Source: JBGVSA01 sp041807905 (lineage in GTDB: Bacteria > Pseudomonadota > Gammaproteobacteria > Burkholderiales > Rhodocyclaceae). Taken from it: a stretch of 64,000 bases of DNA. Positions 53,061-62,325 of this stretch are shown piece after piece. Made by a program: the position numbers and the translations under genes. The first letter of the stretch is position 1. Every line of letters begins with the position of its first letter. The notes beneath the pieces are model-generated. The model saw only the letters and a program-made list of their open reading frames with translations. It did no database searches and had not been told where the DNA came from. The DNA lies in contig NZ_JBGVSA010000008.1 of the NCBI RefSeq assembly GCF_041807905.1, forward strand, positions 1 through 64,000, written 5' to 3'.

Positions 53061-55475
53061 ATGTCAAGTAAGCCTGAGCTCCCCCCTGAGACCATCGAAC
53101 TCCCGCTGTTGCCCTTGCGCGACGTGGTGGTGTTCCCGCACATGGTCATCCCGCTGTTCGTCGGGCGCCCCAAATCCATCAAGGCGCTTGAGACGTCCAT
53201 GGAGTCCGGCAAGAGCATCCTGCTGGTGGCCCAGAAATCCGCCGCCAAGGACGAGCCGTCTGCCGACGATCTCTACAGCGTGGGTTGCGTGGCCAATATC
53301 CTGCAGATGCTGAAGTTGCCCGACGGCACGGTGAAGGTACTGGTCGAGGGCACTCAACGCGCCGAAGTCGAACACGTCAGCGATCTGCACTCCGTGTTCA
53401 TGGCCAGCGTCACTCCCGTGCCGAGCGACGACATGGGCACGCATGAGATCGAGGCGATGCGTCGCGCGATCATTGGCCAGTTCGATCAGTACGTGAAACT
53501 GAACAAGAAGATTCCGCCCGAGATTCTGACTTCGCTGGCGGGGATCGACGAGGCCGGCCGCCTGGCCGACACCATTGCAGCACACCTGCCGCTCAAGCTC
53601 GAGCAGAAGCAGACCGTACTCGAACTGTTCGACGTCGGTCAGCGCCTTGAGCGTCTGCTGTCGCAACTGGAAACCGAACTCGACATCCTGCAGGTCGAAA
53701 AGCGCATCCGTGGCCGCGTCAAGCGCCAGATGGAAAAATCGCAGCGTGAGTACTACCTGAACGAACAGGTCAAGGCGATCCAGAAGGAACTCGGCGAAGG
53801 TGAAGAGGGCGCGGACCTCGAAGAGATCGACAAGAAGATCAAGTCCGTCGGCATGACCAAGGAAGCCTTGGCCAAGGCCCAGGCGGAAATGAAAAAGCTT
53901 CGCCTGATGTCGCCAATGTCGGCGGAAGCGACCGTCGTGCGCAACTACATCGAGACGCTGACGGGCCTGCCCTGGAAGAAGAAATCCCGTATCAGCAAGG
54001 ATCTGGGCGAAGCCCAGAAGGTGCTGGACAAGGATCACTTCGGCCTGGAAAAAGTCAAGGAACGCATCCTTGAATATCTGGCGGTTCAGCAACGTGTCGA
54101 TAAGCTCAAGGCGCCGATCCTGTGCCTGGTCGGTCCTCCTGGCGTGGGCAAGACCTCGCTGGGTCAATCGATCGCCAAGGCGACCAACCGCAAGTTCGTG
54201 CGGATGAGCCTGGGTGGCGTGCGCGACGAGGCCGAAATCCGTGGTCACCGTCGCACGTACATCGGTTCGATGCCCGGCAAGATCCTGCAGAACATGACCA
54301 AGGTTGCCGTCCGCAACCCGCTGTTCCTGCTCGATGAAGTCGACAAGATGGGGCAGGACTTCCGGGGTGACCCGAGTTCGGCGCTGCTTGAAGTGCTCGA
54401 TCCGGAACAGAACTCGACCTTCGTCGATCACTACATCGAAGTCGAATACGACTTGTCGGATGTGATGTTCGTGGCGACGGCCAACTCGCTCAACATCCCG
54501 GCTCCGTTGCTCGACCGGATGGAGATCATTCGTCTTTCGGGTTACACCGAAGAAGAAAAGGTCAGCATCGCTCAGCGTTATCTGCTGCCCAAGCAGATGA
54601 AGAACAATGGCGTGAAGCAGACGGAATTGACGGTGACTGAAGACGCACTGCGCGACATCATCCGTTACTACACCCGTGAAGCCGGTGTGCGGAGCCTCGA
54701 GCGCGAGATCTCGAAGATCTGCCGCAAGGTGATCAAGTCGCTGGTGATGCGTTCGCGTACGAGCAAGATCGTCGTCAACGCCAAGAACCTCGACAAGTAT
54801 CTGGGCGTGCGTCGCTTTACCTTCGGTGTGGCCGAGAAAGACAACCAGGTGGGGCAGGTCACGGGCCTTGCGTGGACCGAGGTTGGCGGCGAACTGCTGA
54901 CGATCGAAGCGGTGGTATTGCCTGGCAAGGGCAAGATCACCACCACCGGCAAGCTGGGCGAGGTGATGCAGGAGTCGATCCAGGCGGCGCTGTCGGTCGT
55001 GCGCAAGCGCGCGCGCCAGTTGGGCATTCAGGACGAGTTCTATCAAAAGAGCGACATCCACATTCACTTGCCCGAAGGCGCGACACCCAAGGACGGTCCG
55101 TCAGCCGGTATCGCGATCTGCTCGGCACTCGTGTCGGTGCTGACGGGTATCCCGGTGCGTGCTGACGTGGCGATGACGGGCGAAATCACCTTGCGCGGCG
55201 AAGTGCTGCCGATTGGTGGGCTGAAAGAAAAGCTGCTCGCAGCGGTGCGTGGCGGTATCCGCAAGGCGCTGATTCCTGAAGAGAACGTCAAGGATCTGCA
55301 GGAACTGCCTCCCGGTATCAGGGATCGCATCGAGATCGTGCCCGTCAAGTGGATCGATCAGGTGCTCGAACATACGCTCGAGCGCTTGCCGGAAGCCTTG
55401 CCGGAACAAGTGCCGGAAGAGGCGCGACCCGTCGCCAATACTGACGAGACAAGTGGAAACGTCATGACGCACTGA
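53061..55475 (+). CDS. lon: Lon protease
   Basis: An 804-residue ATP-dependent serine protease. The N-terminal LON domain opens with LPLLPLRDVVVFPHMVIPLF. Walker A is GPPGVGKT at 358-365. The catalytic dyad is Ser681 (KDGPSAG) and Lys724 (GGLKEK), 43 apart as in E. coli. The start at 53061 follows GAAGGA by 7 bases. It ends the tig-clpP-clpX-lon run and is followed by a strong terminator. Confidence 0.98.
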   Translation: MSSKPELPPETIELPLLPLRDVVVFPHMVIPLFVGRPKSIKALETSMESGKSILLVAQKSAAKDEPSADDLYSVGCVANILQMLKLPDGTVKVLVEGTQRAEVEHVSDLHSVFMASVTPVPSDDMGTHEIEAMRRAIIGQFDQYVKLNKKIPPEILTSLAGIDEAGRLADTIAAHLPLKLEQKQTVLELFDVGQRLERLLSQLETELDILQVEKRIRGRVKRQMEKSQREYYLNEQVKAIQKELGEGEEGADLEEIDKKIKSVGMTKEALAKAQAEMKKLRLMSPMSAEATVVRNYIETLTGLPWKKKSRISKDLGEAQKVLDKDHFGLEKVKERILEYLAVQQRVDKLKAPILCLVGPPGVGKTSLGQSIAKATNRKFVRMSLGGVRDEAEIRGHRRTYIGSMPGKILQNMTKVAVRNPLFLLDEVDKMGQDFRGDPSSALLEVLDPEQNSTFVDHYIEVEYDLSDVMFVATANSLNIPAPLLDRMEIIRLSGYTEEEKVSIAQRYLLPKQMKNNGVKQTELTVTEDALRDIIRYYTREAGVRSLEREISKICRKVIKSLVMRSRTSKIVVNAKNLDKYLGVRRFTFGVAEKDNQVGQVTGLAWTEVGGELLTIEAVVLPGKGKITTTGKLGEVMQESIQAALSVVRKRARQLGIQDEFYQKSDIHIHLPEGATPKDGPSAGIAICSALVSVLTGIPVRADVAMTGEITLRGEVLPIGGLKEKLLAAVRGGIRKALIPEENVKDLQELPPGIRDRIEIVPVKWIDQVLEHTLERLPEALPEQVPEEARPVANTDETSGNVMTH

Positions 55476-55497
55476 TCGCGGTCGATGCAGAAAGTAG

Positions 55498-55532
55498 AAA
55501 GGGAAACATCCAAAAGGTGTTTCCCTTTTTTT
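55498..55532 (+). terminator. Rho-independent terminator after lon
   Basis: An 11-bp stem (AAAGGGAAACA with TGTTTCCCTTT) followed by a run of seven or more T, 23 bases past the lon stop. Confidence 0.95.
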
Positions 55533-55584
55533 CTTGCCGATTAAGCCGAACGTCGACCGTGCGGCGCTTGCCGTGCATAGCGGC

Positions 55585-55614
55585 TTGACATTCTCATTTT
55601 TGCCTTGTTATATA
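55585..55614 (+). promoter_or_regulatory. Sigma-70 promoter of hupB
   Basis: A consensus -35 TTGACA at 55585-55590 and a -10 TTATAT at 55608-55613 with a 17-base spacer (or TATATA one base later). It points at the HU gene about 90 bases downstream and looks strong. Confidence 0.85.
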
Positions 55615-55708
55615 ACTTGCTGCGGGCTTTGGGTATTCAAACGTGGCCGAAAGCCGCACCAGAGCTTGATTACAGCCGCTGTCCTTATCAACGCTGAGGG
55701 GGTATTAC

Positions 55709-55981
55709 GTGAATAAATCTGAATTGATTGAAGTAATCGCCAAGCAAGCTGATGTTTCAAAGGCAGCCGCCGGGCGAGCGCTGGATGCCGCGGTCGCGGC
55801 GATCAAACAGTCCCTGAAAAAGGGGAATGACGTGACACTGGTCGGCTTTGGCACTTTCTCGGTGGGCAAGCGTGCAGCGCGTACCGGCCGGAACCCGCGC
55901 ACGGGGGATGCCATCAAGATCAAGGCTGCCAAGGTTCCGAAGTTCCGCCCTGGCAAAGCGCTGAAAGATGCAGTAAACTAG
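55709..55981 (+). CDS. hupB: DNA-binding protein HU-beta
   Basis: A 90-residue HU protein that bends and compacts DNA. It opens with MNKSELIEVIAKQADVSKAAA and has the DNA-binding arm signature GFGTFSVGKRAARTGRNPRTG ending AKVPKFRPGKALKDAVN. It starts with GTG; GAGGGGG lies 6 bases upstream. Position after lon is the usual place for hupB in gamma- and betaproteobacteria. Confidence 0.97.
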   Translation: MNKSELIEVIAKQADVSKAAAGRALDAAVAAIKQSLKKGNDVTLVGFGTFSVGKRAARTGRNPRTGDAIKIKAAKVPKFRPGKALKDAVN

Positions 55982-56033
55982 CGGGCTGACGTTGCGGTGC
56001 TTATGCTCTTCAAGGGCGGCGCCAGGCGGGAAC

Positions 56034-56109
56034 GGGTGCTTAGCTCAGTTGGTAGAGCGTCGCCCTTACAAGGCGAATGTCGGGGGTTCGAGCCCCTCAG
56101 CACCCACCA
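56034..56109 (+). tRNA. tRNA-Val (anticodon TAC)
   Basis: A complete 76-nt cloverleaf with acceptor stem GGGTGCT/AGCACCC, D-loop AGCTCAGTTGGTAGAGC, anticodon loop CTTACAA (TAC, reading valine codons), T-loop GGTTCGAGCC and an encoded CCA. It lies 52 bases after hupB and has its own terminator. Confidence 0.97.
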
Positions 56110-56446
56110 CGATCCCGGTTTGCAGCAACGACGAAACAAGGGCTTAGAGAAATCTAGGCCCTTTTTCTTTGGGCGGCTGTCTGCCGGAACAACAGCCAGA
56201 CAGGGCGTCTACCAGCCGAAAAAGCCGTTTGCCAGCCGCTAGAACCCCCAAAAGGGCGTCGCTTCGGCTGGCAAGGTTGAATGATCACAGGAAGCGGGGC
56301 AGACGAGCGTTGCCAATACGGGGCGCTTGGCGTCAGGCCAGTGTGCTCTCGGCTGGGCTGGGTCTGCATCCATTGGGACCGGGCCCCGTTCTCTGGGAAA
56401 TGCTCCACTGCAACGGAATCTTCGGCTGCAAATTCCCCCTTCGCTG
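56110..56446. other. Intergenic region with inverted repeat
   Basis: These 337 bases between tRNA-Val and the amidohydrolase hold the tRNA terminator (56138-56166) and a separate 10-bp inverted repeat, TTGCCAGCCG (56229-56238) and CGGCTGGCAA (56265-56274), with a 26-nt loop. Nearby the words CCAGCCG and GGGCGTC recur. No gene is recognised. Confidence 0.5.
56138..56166 (+). terminator. Terminator after tRNA-Val
   Basis: An 11-bp stem (AAGGGCTTAGA with TCTAGGCCCTT, one mismatch) and a T5 run, 29 bases past the tRNA end. Confidence 0.88.
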
Positions 56447-57853
56447 TCAGTGCTTTGGCTGCGAGAGCTGGTTCTTGTATATGACGCCATCCTTCATGAT
56501 GACAGCGAAGCTCTCATCGGGTTTGGTGATCAGGCTGATGTCGGCGACCGGATCACCATTGACAAGCAGCAGATCGGCCAACGCGCCCTCGCGTACGACG
56601 CCGATGGTTCCGGGGTAGGGACTCCTCTTGCCCGAAAGTGCGAGCAACTCGCCGTTGGTGCCCGTGGCCATCACGAGCACCTGGGCCGGGGTGTACCACT
56701 TTGTGAGACTGGCCAGAATGCCTCCTTGCTGACTGGCCAACGCAGCGGAAAACAGGACATCCGTACCAAATGCGGTCTTGAGCTTGTACTTCTTCGCCAG
56801 CGTGTAGGTACGGTCTACGCCTGTAAAGACTTCCTGTGCCTTGTTCCACTGATCTGAATCGCGCGGGAAGGCATAGGCCAACTCTTCCGGTATGGGCTGG
56901 GTGCTGAGCCAGATTCCCTTGCGTGCCATGAGCTGAGCGGTTTCTTCATCCATGAGGAAGCCGTGTTCGATGCATTTGACGCCCGCGGATATGGCCTGTG
57001 CAACCGCGGTGGAGGTAAATGCGTGGGCGGCCACATAGGTTCCCCAATTTCCTGCTGCTTCGACGGCTGCCCGGAGCTCCGCCTCTGTAAAGGTGACGAC
57101 GTCCAGCGGACTATGTGGCGAGGTAACGCCACCTCCTGCGGTCAGCTTGATCTGCGAGGCCCCGCGCATGAGTTGTTCGCGCGCGCGCATGCGCACTTCG
57201 TCGGGCCCGTCTGCGATCGTGCTGTCACCGTCGATATCGTGACGAGAGCCCGGAGCTCCGTACTGGCGCGGTAAGTCCGAGAAGCTGCGAAAGTCGCCAT
57301 GGCCGCCGGTGACGCTGATCATCGCTCCCGACGGAAAAACGCGCGGGCCAGGCAAGAGCCCCTGGTCGATCGCCTCTTTCAATCCGAAGGTGGAACCACC
57401 CATGTCGCGGACGGTGGTGAAGCCGCGCATCAGGGTACGTGTCGCTTCGGCGCCCGCCGCCAGGGCAAGGTAGGCCCTGTCGCCATTCATGGCCGTGGCA
57501 AAAGAAACCGCGGCAAACATCATGTGCCAATGCACGTCCGACAGACCCGGCATCAGGACCCGATTCGTTCCGTCGATGACTAGCGTGGCTGGCTCGACTG
57601 GAACCTGGGTCGCAATACGTTCGATCTTGTTTCCGCGAACGAGTACGTCGCGCGGTGCGGATATCTGCCCGGACAGACCGTCAAATACGCGCACATTCTT
57701 GAAGAGCGTCGTGGCCTGCGTTGGCCGCGCAGGCGATTCTTCTTTCGGGACTTCGCCCGGTTCCTGGGCGCTGGATGACGCGCTGGTCAATATGGCGAGC
57801 GCCAACAGGAATACGGCGCCTTTTCCGCTCAGTGTTCGACACAGGCTGTGCAT
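56447..57853 (-). CDS. Secreted metal-dependent amidohydrolase
   Basis: About 468 residues with a signal peptide (MHSLCRTLSGKGAVFLLALA, cut near SSAQ) and an amidohydrolase-superfamily TIM barrel. Metal-site motifs are visible: LMPGLSDVHWHM (DxHxH), the probable carboxylated Lys in ASQIKLTAGGG, AAHAF, CIEHGF, and the final Asp in FGTDVLF. It resembles Xaa-Pro dipeptidase/imidazolonepropionase-like secreted hydrolases, so a peptide or small amide substrate in the periplasm is plausible. The ATG at 57853 is chosen because AAAGG lies 6 bases upstream; 57859 is the alternative. It lies on the opposite strand between two tRNA genes, inside an otherwise conserved core run. Confidence 0.85.
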   Translation of the reverse strand: MHSLCRTLSGKGAVFLLALAILTSASSSAQEPGEVPKEESPARPTQATTLFKNVRVFDGLSGQISAPRDVLVRGNKIERIATQVPVEPATLVIDGTNRVLMPGLSDVHWHMMFAAVSFATAMNGDRAYLALAAGAEATRTLMRGFTTVRDMGGSTFGLKEAIDQGLLPGPRVFPSGAMISVTGGHGDFRSFSDLPRQYGAPGSRHDIDGDSTIADGPDEVRMRAREQLMRGASQIKLTAGGGVTSPHSPLDVVTFTEAELRAAVEAAGNWGTYVAAHAFTSTAVAQAISAGVKCIEHGFLMDEETAQLMARKGIWLSTQPIPEELAYAFPRDSDQWNKAQEVFTGVDRTYTLAKKYKLKTAFGTDVLFSAALASQQGGILASLTKWYTPAQVLVMATGTNGELLALSGKRSPYPGTIGVVREGALADLLLVNGDPVADISLITKPDESFAVIMKDGVIYKNQLSQPKH

Positions 57854-58152
57854 CGGCATCCTTTCGAATTGTCGGTCGAGGGCCACGACTTGCGTCGTGT
57901 CAGGCGGAGCCTTGGATTTATATAAGCAGCAGTCACGACGTACCACCAGGGGCATGCCCTTGAGGCGGTCACAGACAGATGCGGCGGCTCCACCAAAAGT
58001 GTTCAAGGCGGGGCCATCGGGCCGGGAGGCGCGATAACGCGTCAATTTGCAGGCTGGCGTGGTGTGGATTACATGGCGGTGTACGCTACAATTCGTCTCC
58101 GATTGACCAAGGCCGCAGTGGAACTCACGGGTCCGTCAGTCGGTCGATACGC

Positions 58153-58229
58153 GGAGTGGTAGTTCAGTCGGTTAGAATACCGGCCTGTCACGCCGGGGGT
58201 CGCGGGTTCGAGTCCCGTCCACTCCGCCA
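58153..58229 (+). tRNA. tRNA-Asp (anticodon GTC)
   Basis: A complete 77-nt cloverleaf with acceptor GGAGTGG/CCACTCC, D-arm TAGTTCAGTCGGTTAGAATA, anticodon loop CTGTCAC (GTC), T-loop GGTTCGAGTCC and an encoded CCA. A TACAAT element about 60 bases upstream may be its -10. Confidence 0.97.
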
Positions 58230-58239
58230 AGTTATCAAG

Positions 58240-58267
58240 AAAAAGGCGAACCAAGGTTCGCTTTTTT
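58240..58267 (+). terminator. Terminator after tRNA-Asp
   Basis: A 7-bp stem GCGAACC/GGTTCGC with loop AA, A-run before and T6 after, ending 60 bases before ppiD. Confidence 0.9.
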
Positions 58268-58327
58268 CTTATGTGCGCCGCTTCTCAAAGAGCGGCTTTT
58301 CGCCATCCATCATCAATCGGGTACGCG

Positions 58328-60235
58328 ATGTTTGAAGCTGTTCGTAATAATCCGAAATTCGTGCGCATTGCACTGATGCTCATCGTTCTGCCTTTTGCCT
58401 TTTTCGGCATCGGCTCTTATGTGCGGGACATGACTGGCGATTCGGATATCGCTGCCAAGGTAGGGTCGATCAAGATCACCAATGGTCAGCTCAACGATGC
58501 GGTGCGCACCCAACAACAGAATCTCCGCGAGCAGATGGGCGCTTCGTTCAGCCAGGAACAGGCTGACAGCCCCGAGTTCCGGCAGGCCGTGCTCGACAGC
58601 CTCATCACCCAGGCGACGATGGAGCAGGCGATCCGCGAAAACCGTCTGGCAGTGGCGGATCTGGCCGTGCAGAACGTCATCCGAGGGGTGCCCAATTTTC
58701 AGGAAAACGGCAAGTTCTCGCAGTCTCAGTACGAGGCGGTGCTGGCGGCCAACGGCCTGACTCCGGCCCAGTACGAGCAAGGTATCCGCTCGAAGCTCGC
58801 GCAGCAGATGCTGTTGTCGCCGATTACGCAAACCGCGGTCACCCCGAAAGACACCCTGCGACGCCTGGTGTTGCTGCAGGAAGAAGAGCGCACCATCGCC
58901 GAATGGACGGTCAATACCGCCGACTATATGAGCAAGGTCACGCTGGCCGATGGTGCCGCCAAGGCCTTCTACGACGCGCATCAGGCCGATTTCCGCGTGC
59001 CGGAGCGCATCAAGGTCGAGTACGTCGTCCTGTCGCAGGAAGCCATCGCCAGCCAGATCAAGGTCTCGGAGGAAGATGCCCGCAAGTGGTACGACGAACA
59101 CAAGGACAAGTACCAGGCGCCCGAAGAGCGTCGCGCCAGCCATATTCTTGTGAAGGTCGACGCGAACGCGCCTCAGGCCGAACGCGATGCCGCTCGCAAG
59201 AAGGCCGAAGAAATCCTCGCCAAGGCGAAGGCCAAACCGGAAGACTTTGCTGCGCTGGCAAAGCAGTATTCCGATGATCCGTCGGGTCAGTCCGGCGGCG
59301 ATCTGGGCTTCATGGAGCGTGGGGCGTTCGTCAAGCCGTTCGACGACGCGCTGTTCGCGCTCAAGCCGCATCAGATCAGCGACGTGGTGCAGTCCGAGTA
59401 TGGTTATCACATCATCCTGCTGAACGACGTCCGTGGCGGCACGATCAAGCCGTTCGAGGCAGTCAAGGCCGACATCGTGGCAGAAGTCACCCGCGATCTG
59501 GCCACCAAGCGCTTTGCGGAGGCCTCGGATCAGTTCGGCAACATGGTTTACGAACAGTCGGACACTTTCAAGCCGGTGGCTGAAAAGTTTGGTCTGAAGA
59601 TCGAGCAGAGCGACTGGATCGTGCGCGGTCAGGCAGGCACCAGCCCGGTGGCCAACGAGCGCGTGCTCTCCAAGCTGTTCGAAGCCGATTCGCTGAAGAA
59701 CCGCCGCAATATCGAAGCCGTGGATATGGGCAATGGCGTGATGGTCTCGGCTCGCGTTGTCGACCATCAGGCGGCGACGCAGAAGCCGTTCGAACAGGTC
59801 AAGGCGCAGATAGAGGAGCGATTGACCGCCAGTGAGGCTGCCAAATTGGCGCAAGCCGACGGTGAGGCCAAGCTTGCCAAGCTCAAGGCGGGTGAAGCTA
59901 TCGCTGCGAGCTGGGGTGCTCCGCGCAGCGTCAAGCGTTCCACGCCGGGCTTCTCGGCCGATGCACGCAAGGCTGTTTTTGCGGCCAATGCAGACAAGCT
60001 GCCGGCCTTTGCAGGGGCTGTAACGCCGATGGGCTTTACGCTGTATCGCATCGACAAGGTCGTTGTGCCGACCATCGCCGATAACGATCCGCGCTTGGCT
60101 GACGCCAATGACGCACTGTCGACGTTGCTGGGCGAGCAAGATACGCGCGACTATCTCGCCGGTCTGCGTAAACGGATGGGCGTCGAGACGAAAGCCAAGC
60201 CTGCCGTCAAGGACGAAAAGGCTGCCACGAATTAA
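58328..60235 (+). CDS. ppiD: Periplasmic folding chaperone PpiD (parvulin-like)
   Basis: A 635-residue inner-membrane-anchored chaperone. A single N-terminal helix (about 12-32) follows MFEAVRNNPKFVRIALM. A SurA-like N-terminal domain is at about 35-170. The parvulin domain is at about 265-365 (RRASHILVKVD, GDLGFMERGAFVKPFDDALF, GYHIILLNDVR). A C-terminal chaperone domain follows. It assists outer-membrane protein folding near the Sec translocon. The position after lon-hupB is conserved in many proteobacteria. Confidence 0.95.
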   Translation: MFEAVRNNPKFVRIALMLIVLPFAFFGIGSYVRDMTGDSDIAAKVGSIKITNGQLNDAVRTQQQNLREQMGASFSQEQADSPEFRQAVLDSLITQATMEQAIRENRLAVADLAVQNVIRGVPNFQENGKFSQSQYEAVLAANGLTPAQYEQGIRSKLAQQMLLSPITQTAVTPKDTLRRLVLLQEEERTIAEWTVNTADYMSKVTLADGAAKAFYDAHQADFRVPERIKVEYVVLSQEAIASQIKVSEEDARKWYDEHKDKYQAPEERRASHILVKVDANAPQAERDAARKKAEEILAKAKAKPEDFAALAKQYSDDPSGQSGGDLGFMERGAFVKPFDDALFALKPHQISDVVQSEYGYHIILLNDVRGGTIKPFEAVKADIVAEVTRDLATKRFAEASDQFGNMVYEQSDTFKPVAEKFGLKIEQSDWIVRGQAGTSPVANERVLSKLFEADSLKNRRNIEAVDMGNGVMVSARVVDHQAATQKPFEQVKAQIEERLTASEAAKLAQADGEAKLAKLKAGEAIAASWGAPRSVKRSTPGFSADARKAVFAANADKLPAFAGAVTPMGFTLYRIDKVVVPTIADNDPRLADANDALSTLLGEQDTRDYLAGLRKRMGVETKAKPAVKDEKAATN

Positions 60236-60257
60236 GTTCGTGTTGGCCCGGATAAGA

Positions 60258-60285
60258 AACGCTGCCTCGAGGCAGCGTTTTTTTT
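60258..60285 (+). terminator. Terminator after ppiD
   Basis: A 9-bp stem (AACGCTGCC with GGCAGCGTT, loop TCGA) and a T-run of eight, 22 bases past the ppiD stop. Confidence 0.93.
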
Positions 60286-60458
60286 CGTCCCTTTGAAACG
60301 AAACGTAGGGCGCGTGCCGTTTTGTCTGAACCGGATAATGACGAGAGCTATTTCGTCAGATGGTTGGGCCGAGATGGGGTTGCATAAATGGCCCACACAT
60401 GCAGGCGACACCTTCTCCCCGAGAGGCCTGAGAGCAAGAGTCGCCACGTCTTGAAGCC

Positions 60459-60485
60459 AAAAAAAAACGCCACCCGGAGGTGGCG
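60459..60485 (-). terminator. Terminator after fabI
   Basis: On the minus strand CGCCACC, loop TCCG and GGTGGCG are followed by nine T, 45 bases beyond the fabI stop. Confidence 0.93.
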
Positions 60486-60530
60486 ATTTTCTTACGCTCA
60501 AAACCCGAAGCGTAATCAGATGGTCCGCAA

Positions 60531-61322
60531 TTACAGCGGCTCGGCCGAACCGATGGCGACGCTGTTGAAGCCTGCATCCACGTACATGACTTCAGCCGAA
60601 ACGCCAGAAGCCAGATCGGAACACAGGAAGGCGGCGGCGTTACCGACCTCGTCGATCGTCACATTGCGGCGCAGCGGGGCGTTGCGCTCGTTGAAACCAA
60701 GCAGCTTGCCGAAATCGCCAATGCCCGAGGCCGCCAGAGTCTTGATGGGGCCGGCGGAGATGGCATTCACGCGAATGCCTTCAGGGCCCATGGCTGCAGC
60801 CATGTAACGTACGGAAGCTTCCAAGCTGGCCTTGGCCAGGCCCATGACGTTGTAGTTGGGCATCGTGCGTACGGCGCCCAGGTACGAGAGGGTCAGCAGC
60901 GAGCCGTTGCGGCCTTGCATCATCGGGCGGGCGGCCTTTGCCAGCGCCGCGAAGCTGTAGCTGGATACTTCGTGCGCCGTGCGGAAGGCCTCGCGCGACA
61001 GACCTTCGAGGAAGTCGCCTTTCAGGGCTTCGCCCGGAGCAAATGCAATTGAATGGACGACGCTGTCCAGGCCGTCCCAGTCCTTGCCAAGCAATTCAAA
61101 GAGCGTATCGATCTGGGCGTCGTCCTGCACGTCGCAGGGATAGACCAGCGAGCTGCCGAATTCGGCGGCCATCGTCTTGACGCGATCGTGGAAGCGCTCA
61201 TTCTGATACGTGAAGGCCAATTCGGCCCCTTCACGGTGCATGGCCTTGGCCACGCCATAGGCGATCGAGCGGTTGCTCAGCAAGCCGCAAATCAGAATCC
61301 GCTTTCCCGCGAGAAAACCCAT
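60531..61322 (-). CDS. fabI: Enoyl-ACP reductase FabI (NADH)
   Basis: A 263-residue short-chain dehydrogenase-like enzyme performing the last reduction of fatty-acid elongation. The start MGFLAGKRILICGLLSNRSIAYG is the FabI nucleotide-binding signature. Catalytic Tyr157 and Lys164 (YNVMGLAK) show the Y-x6-K spacing that sets FabI apart from other SDR enzymes. Tyr147 is also conserved. Length is typical, so triclosan-type inhibition would be expected from family knowledge. Confidence 0.97.
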   Translation of the reverse strand: MGFLAGKRILICGLLSNRSIAYGVAKAMHREGAELAFTYQNERFHDRVKTMAAEFGSSLVYPCDVQDDAQIDTLFELLGKDWDGLDSVVHSIAFAPGEALKGDFLEGLSREAFRTAHEVSSYSFAALAKAARPMMQGRNGSLLTLSYLGAVRTMPNYNVMGLAKASLEASVRYMAAAMGPEGIRVNAISAGPIKTLAASGIGDFGKLLGFNERNAPLRRNVTIDEVGNAAAFLCSDLASGVSAEVMYVDAGFNSVAIGSAEPL

Positions 61323-61406
61323 ACGTCTCTCCCAACCAAAATGAGATTATAGCGTCGTCGCCGCACGCCGTTCATCGGCGAGGCCAGTGGGCGGCGCTGG
61401 CAAATG

Positions 61407-61430
61407 AAAGGGGCGCTGAGCGCCCCTTTT
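61407..61430 (-). terminator. Hairpin terminator after the parvulin gene
   Basis: A 10-bp inverted repeat (AAAGGGGCGC with GCGCCCCTTT around TGA) 30 bases past the stop of the parvulin gene. The minus-strand tail TTTCATTT is only moderately T-rich. Confidence 0.7.
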
Positions 61431-61459
61431 CGTGAAAGGCCTGATGTCGAAGGCGGAAC

Positions 61460-62251
61460 TTACTCGACTTTGGCCTTGCTGACCAGACTTTGAACCGTTT
61501 CCTGGATCAATTGCTGCTTCTTGATCTGGATGAGTTGCGGCTTGACCGACTCGAATGCCGGCGGCTGGATGTCGCGGACGTCATCGACGATGATCACGTG
61601 GTAGCCGAAATCGGTCTTCACCGGTTGCGGGGTGAACGTGCCCTTTTGCAGCTTCGACAGAGCTTCCGCAAACGGCGGCACGTATTGGTTCGGGCGGCTC
61701 CAGCCCAGGTCACCGCCACTGTCCTTGGTGCCCGGATCGGTCGATTCCTTTACGAAGTCGTCGAACTTCGCGCCTGCCTGCAGCTTGGCGATGATGGCCT
61801 TGGCGTCTTCTTCCTTGTTTACGACGATGTGGCGCGCCTTGTATTCCTTGCCGCCTTGCTCGGTCGCGATCTGGCGGTCGTATTCCTTGCGCAGTTCAGC
61901 GTCGGTGAATTGCTTGTTGCTGACGAGTTGGTCGATGTACGCGCCGGCCAGCACGCTCGTGCGCATCAGGTCGATGCGGGCCTGTACGTCAGGCTTCTTG
62001 TCCAGCCCCGCCTTGCGGGCTTCTTGTGCCAGCACTTCGCGTCGGATCAGTTCATCGCGCACTTCTTTCTTGAGCTGGTCGTTGTTGGGCTGCCCCTGAG
62101 CAACCTGTTCCTCGACCAGCAGGTTGCCCACGGCGGCCGAGATCGGCGTGCCGTTGACCTTGGCCAGCGGCTTGGCTTGTTGTGCGATAGCAGCCGAGCA
62201 CAAGCCGGCCGCCAGCACGACGGACGCCAGGAGCTTGAAATTGGTTTTCAT
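61460..62251 (-). CDS. Periplasmic parvulin-type peptidyl-prolyl isomerase
   Basis: A 263-residue PpiC/PrsA-like foldase. A signal peptide (MKTNFKLLASVVLAAGLCSA, cut at AIA) is followed by a SurA_N-like region and a parvulin domain (about 140-235; KARHIVVNKEED, SGGDLGWSRPNQYVPPFAEAL, GYHVIIVDDVR). AAGGA lies 7 bases before the ATG at 62251. It follows the bolA-like gene after 74 bases and probably belongs to the yciB-bolA-parvulin operon. Confidence 0.92.
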   Translation of the reverse strand: MKTNFKLLASVVLAAGLCSAAIAQQAKPLAKVNGTPISAAVGNLLVEEQVAQGQPNNDQLKKEVRDELIRREVLAQEARKAGLDKKPDVQARIDLMRTSVLAGAYIDQLVSNKQFTDAELRKEYDRQIATEQGGKEYKARHIVVNKEEDAKAIIAKLQAGAKFDDFVKESTDPGTKDSGGDLGWSRPNQYVPPFAEALSKLQKGTFTPQPVKTDFGYHVIIVDDVRDIQPPAFESVKPQLIQIKKQQLIQETVQSLVSKAKVE

Positions 62252-62325
62252 TGCATTTCCTTGTGGAAGAACGGTTAACGTTTGAATTGTGGCCGACAAT
62301 CGCTCAGGTACATGTCGGAATCGGC

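Noticed and set aside
53064..55067. 667-residue open frame opposite lon
   Set aside because: Antisense shadow of lon with no recognisable domain.
56034..58229. Integrative element with duplicated tRNA ends as att sites
   Set aside because: No second copy of the tRNA-Val or tRNA-Asp 3-prime end and no integrase gene were found between the two tRNAs.
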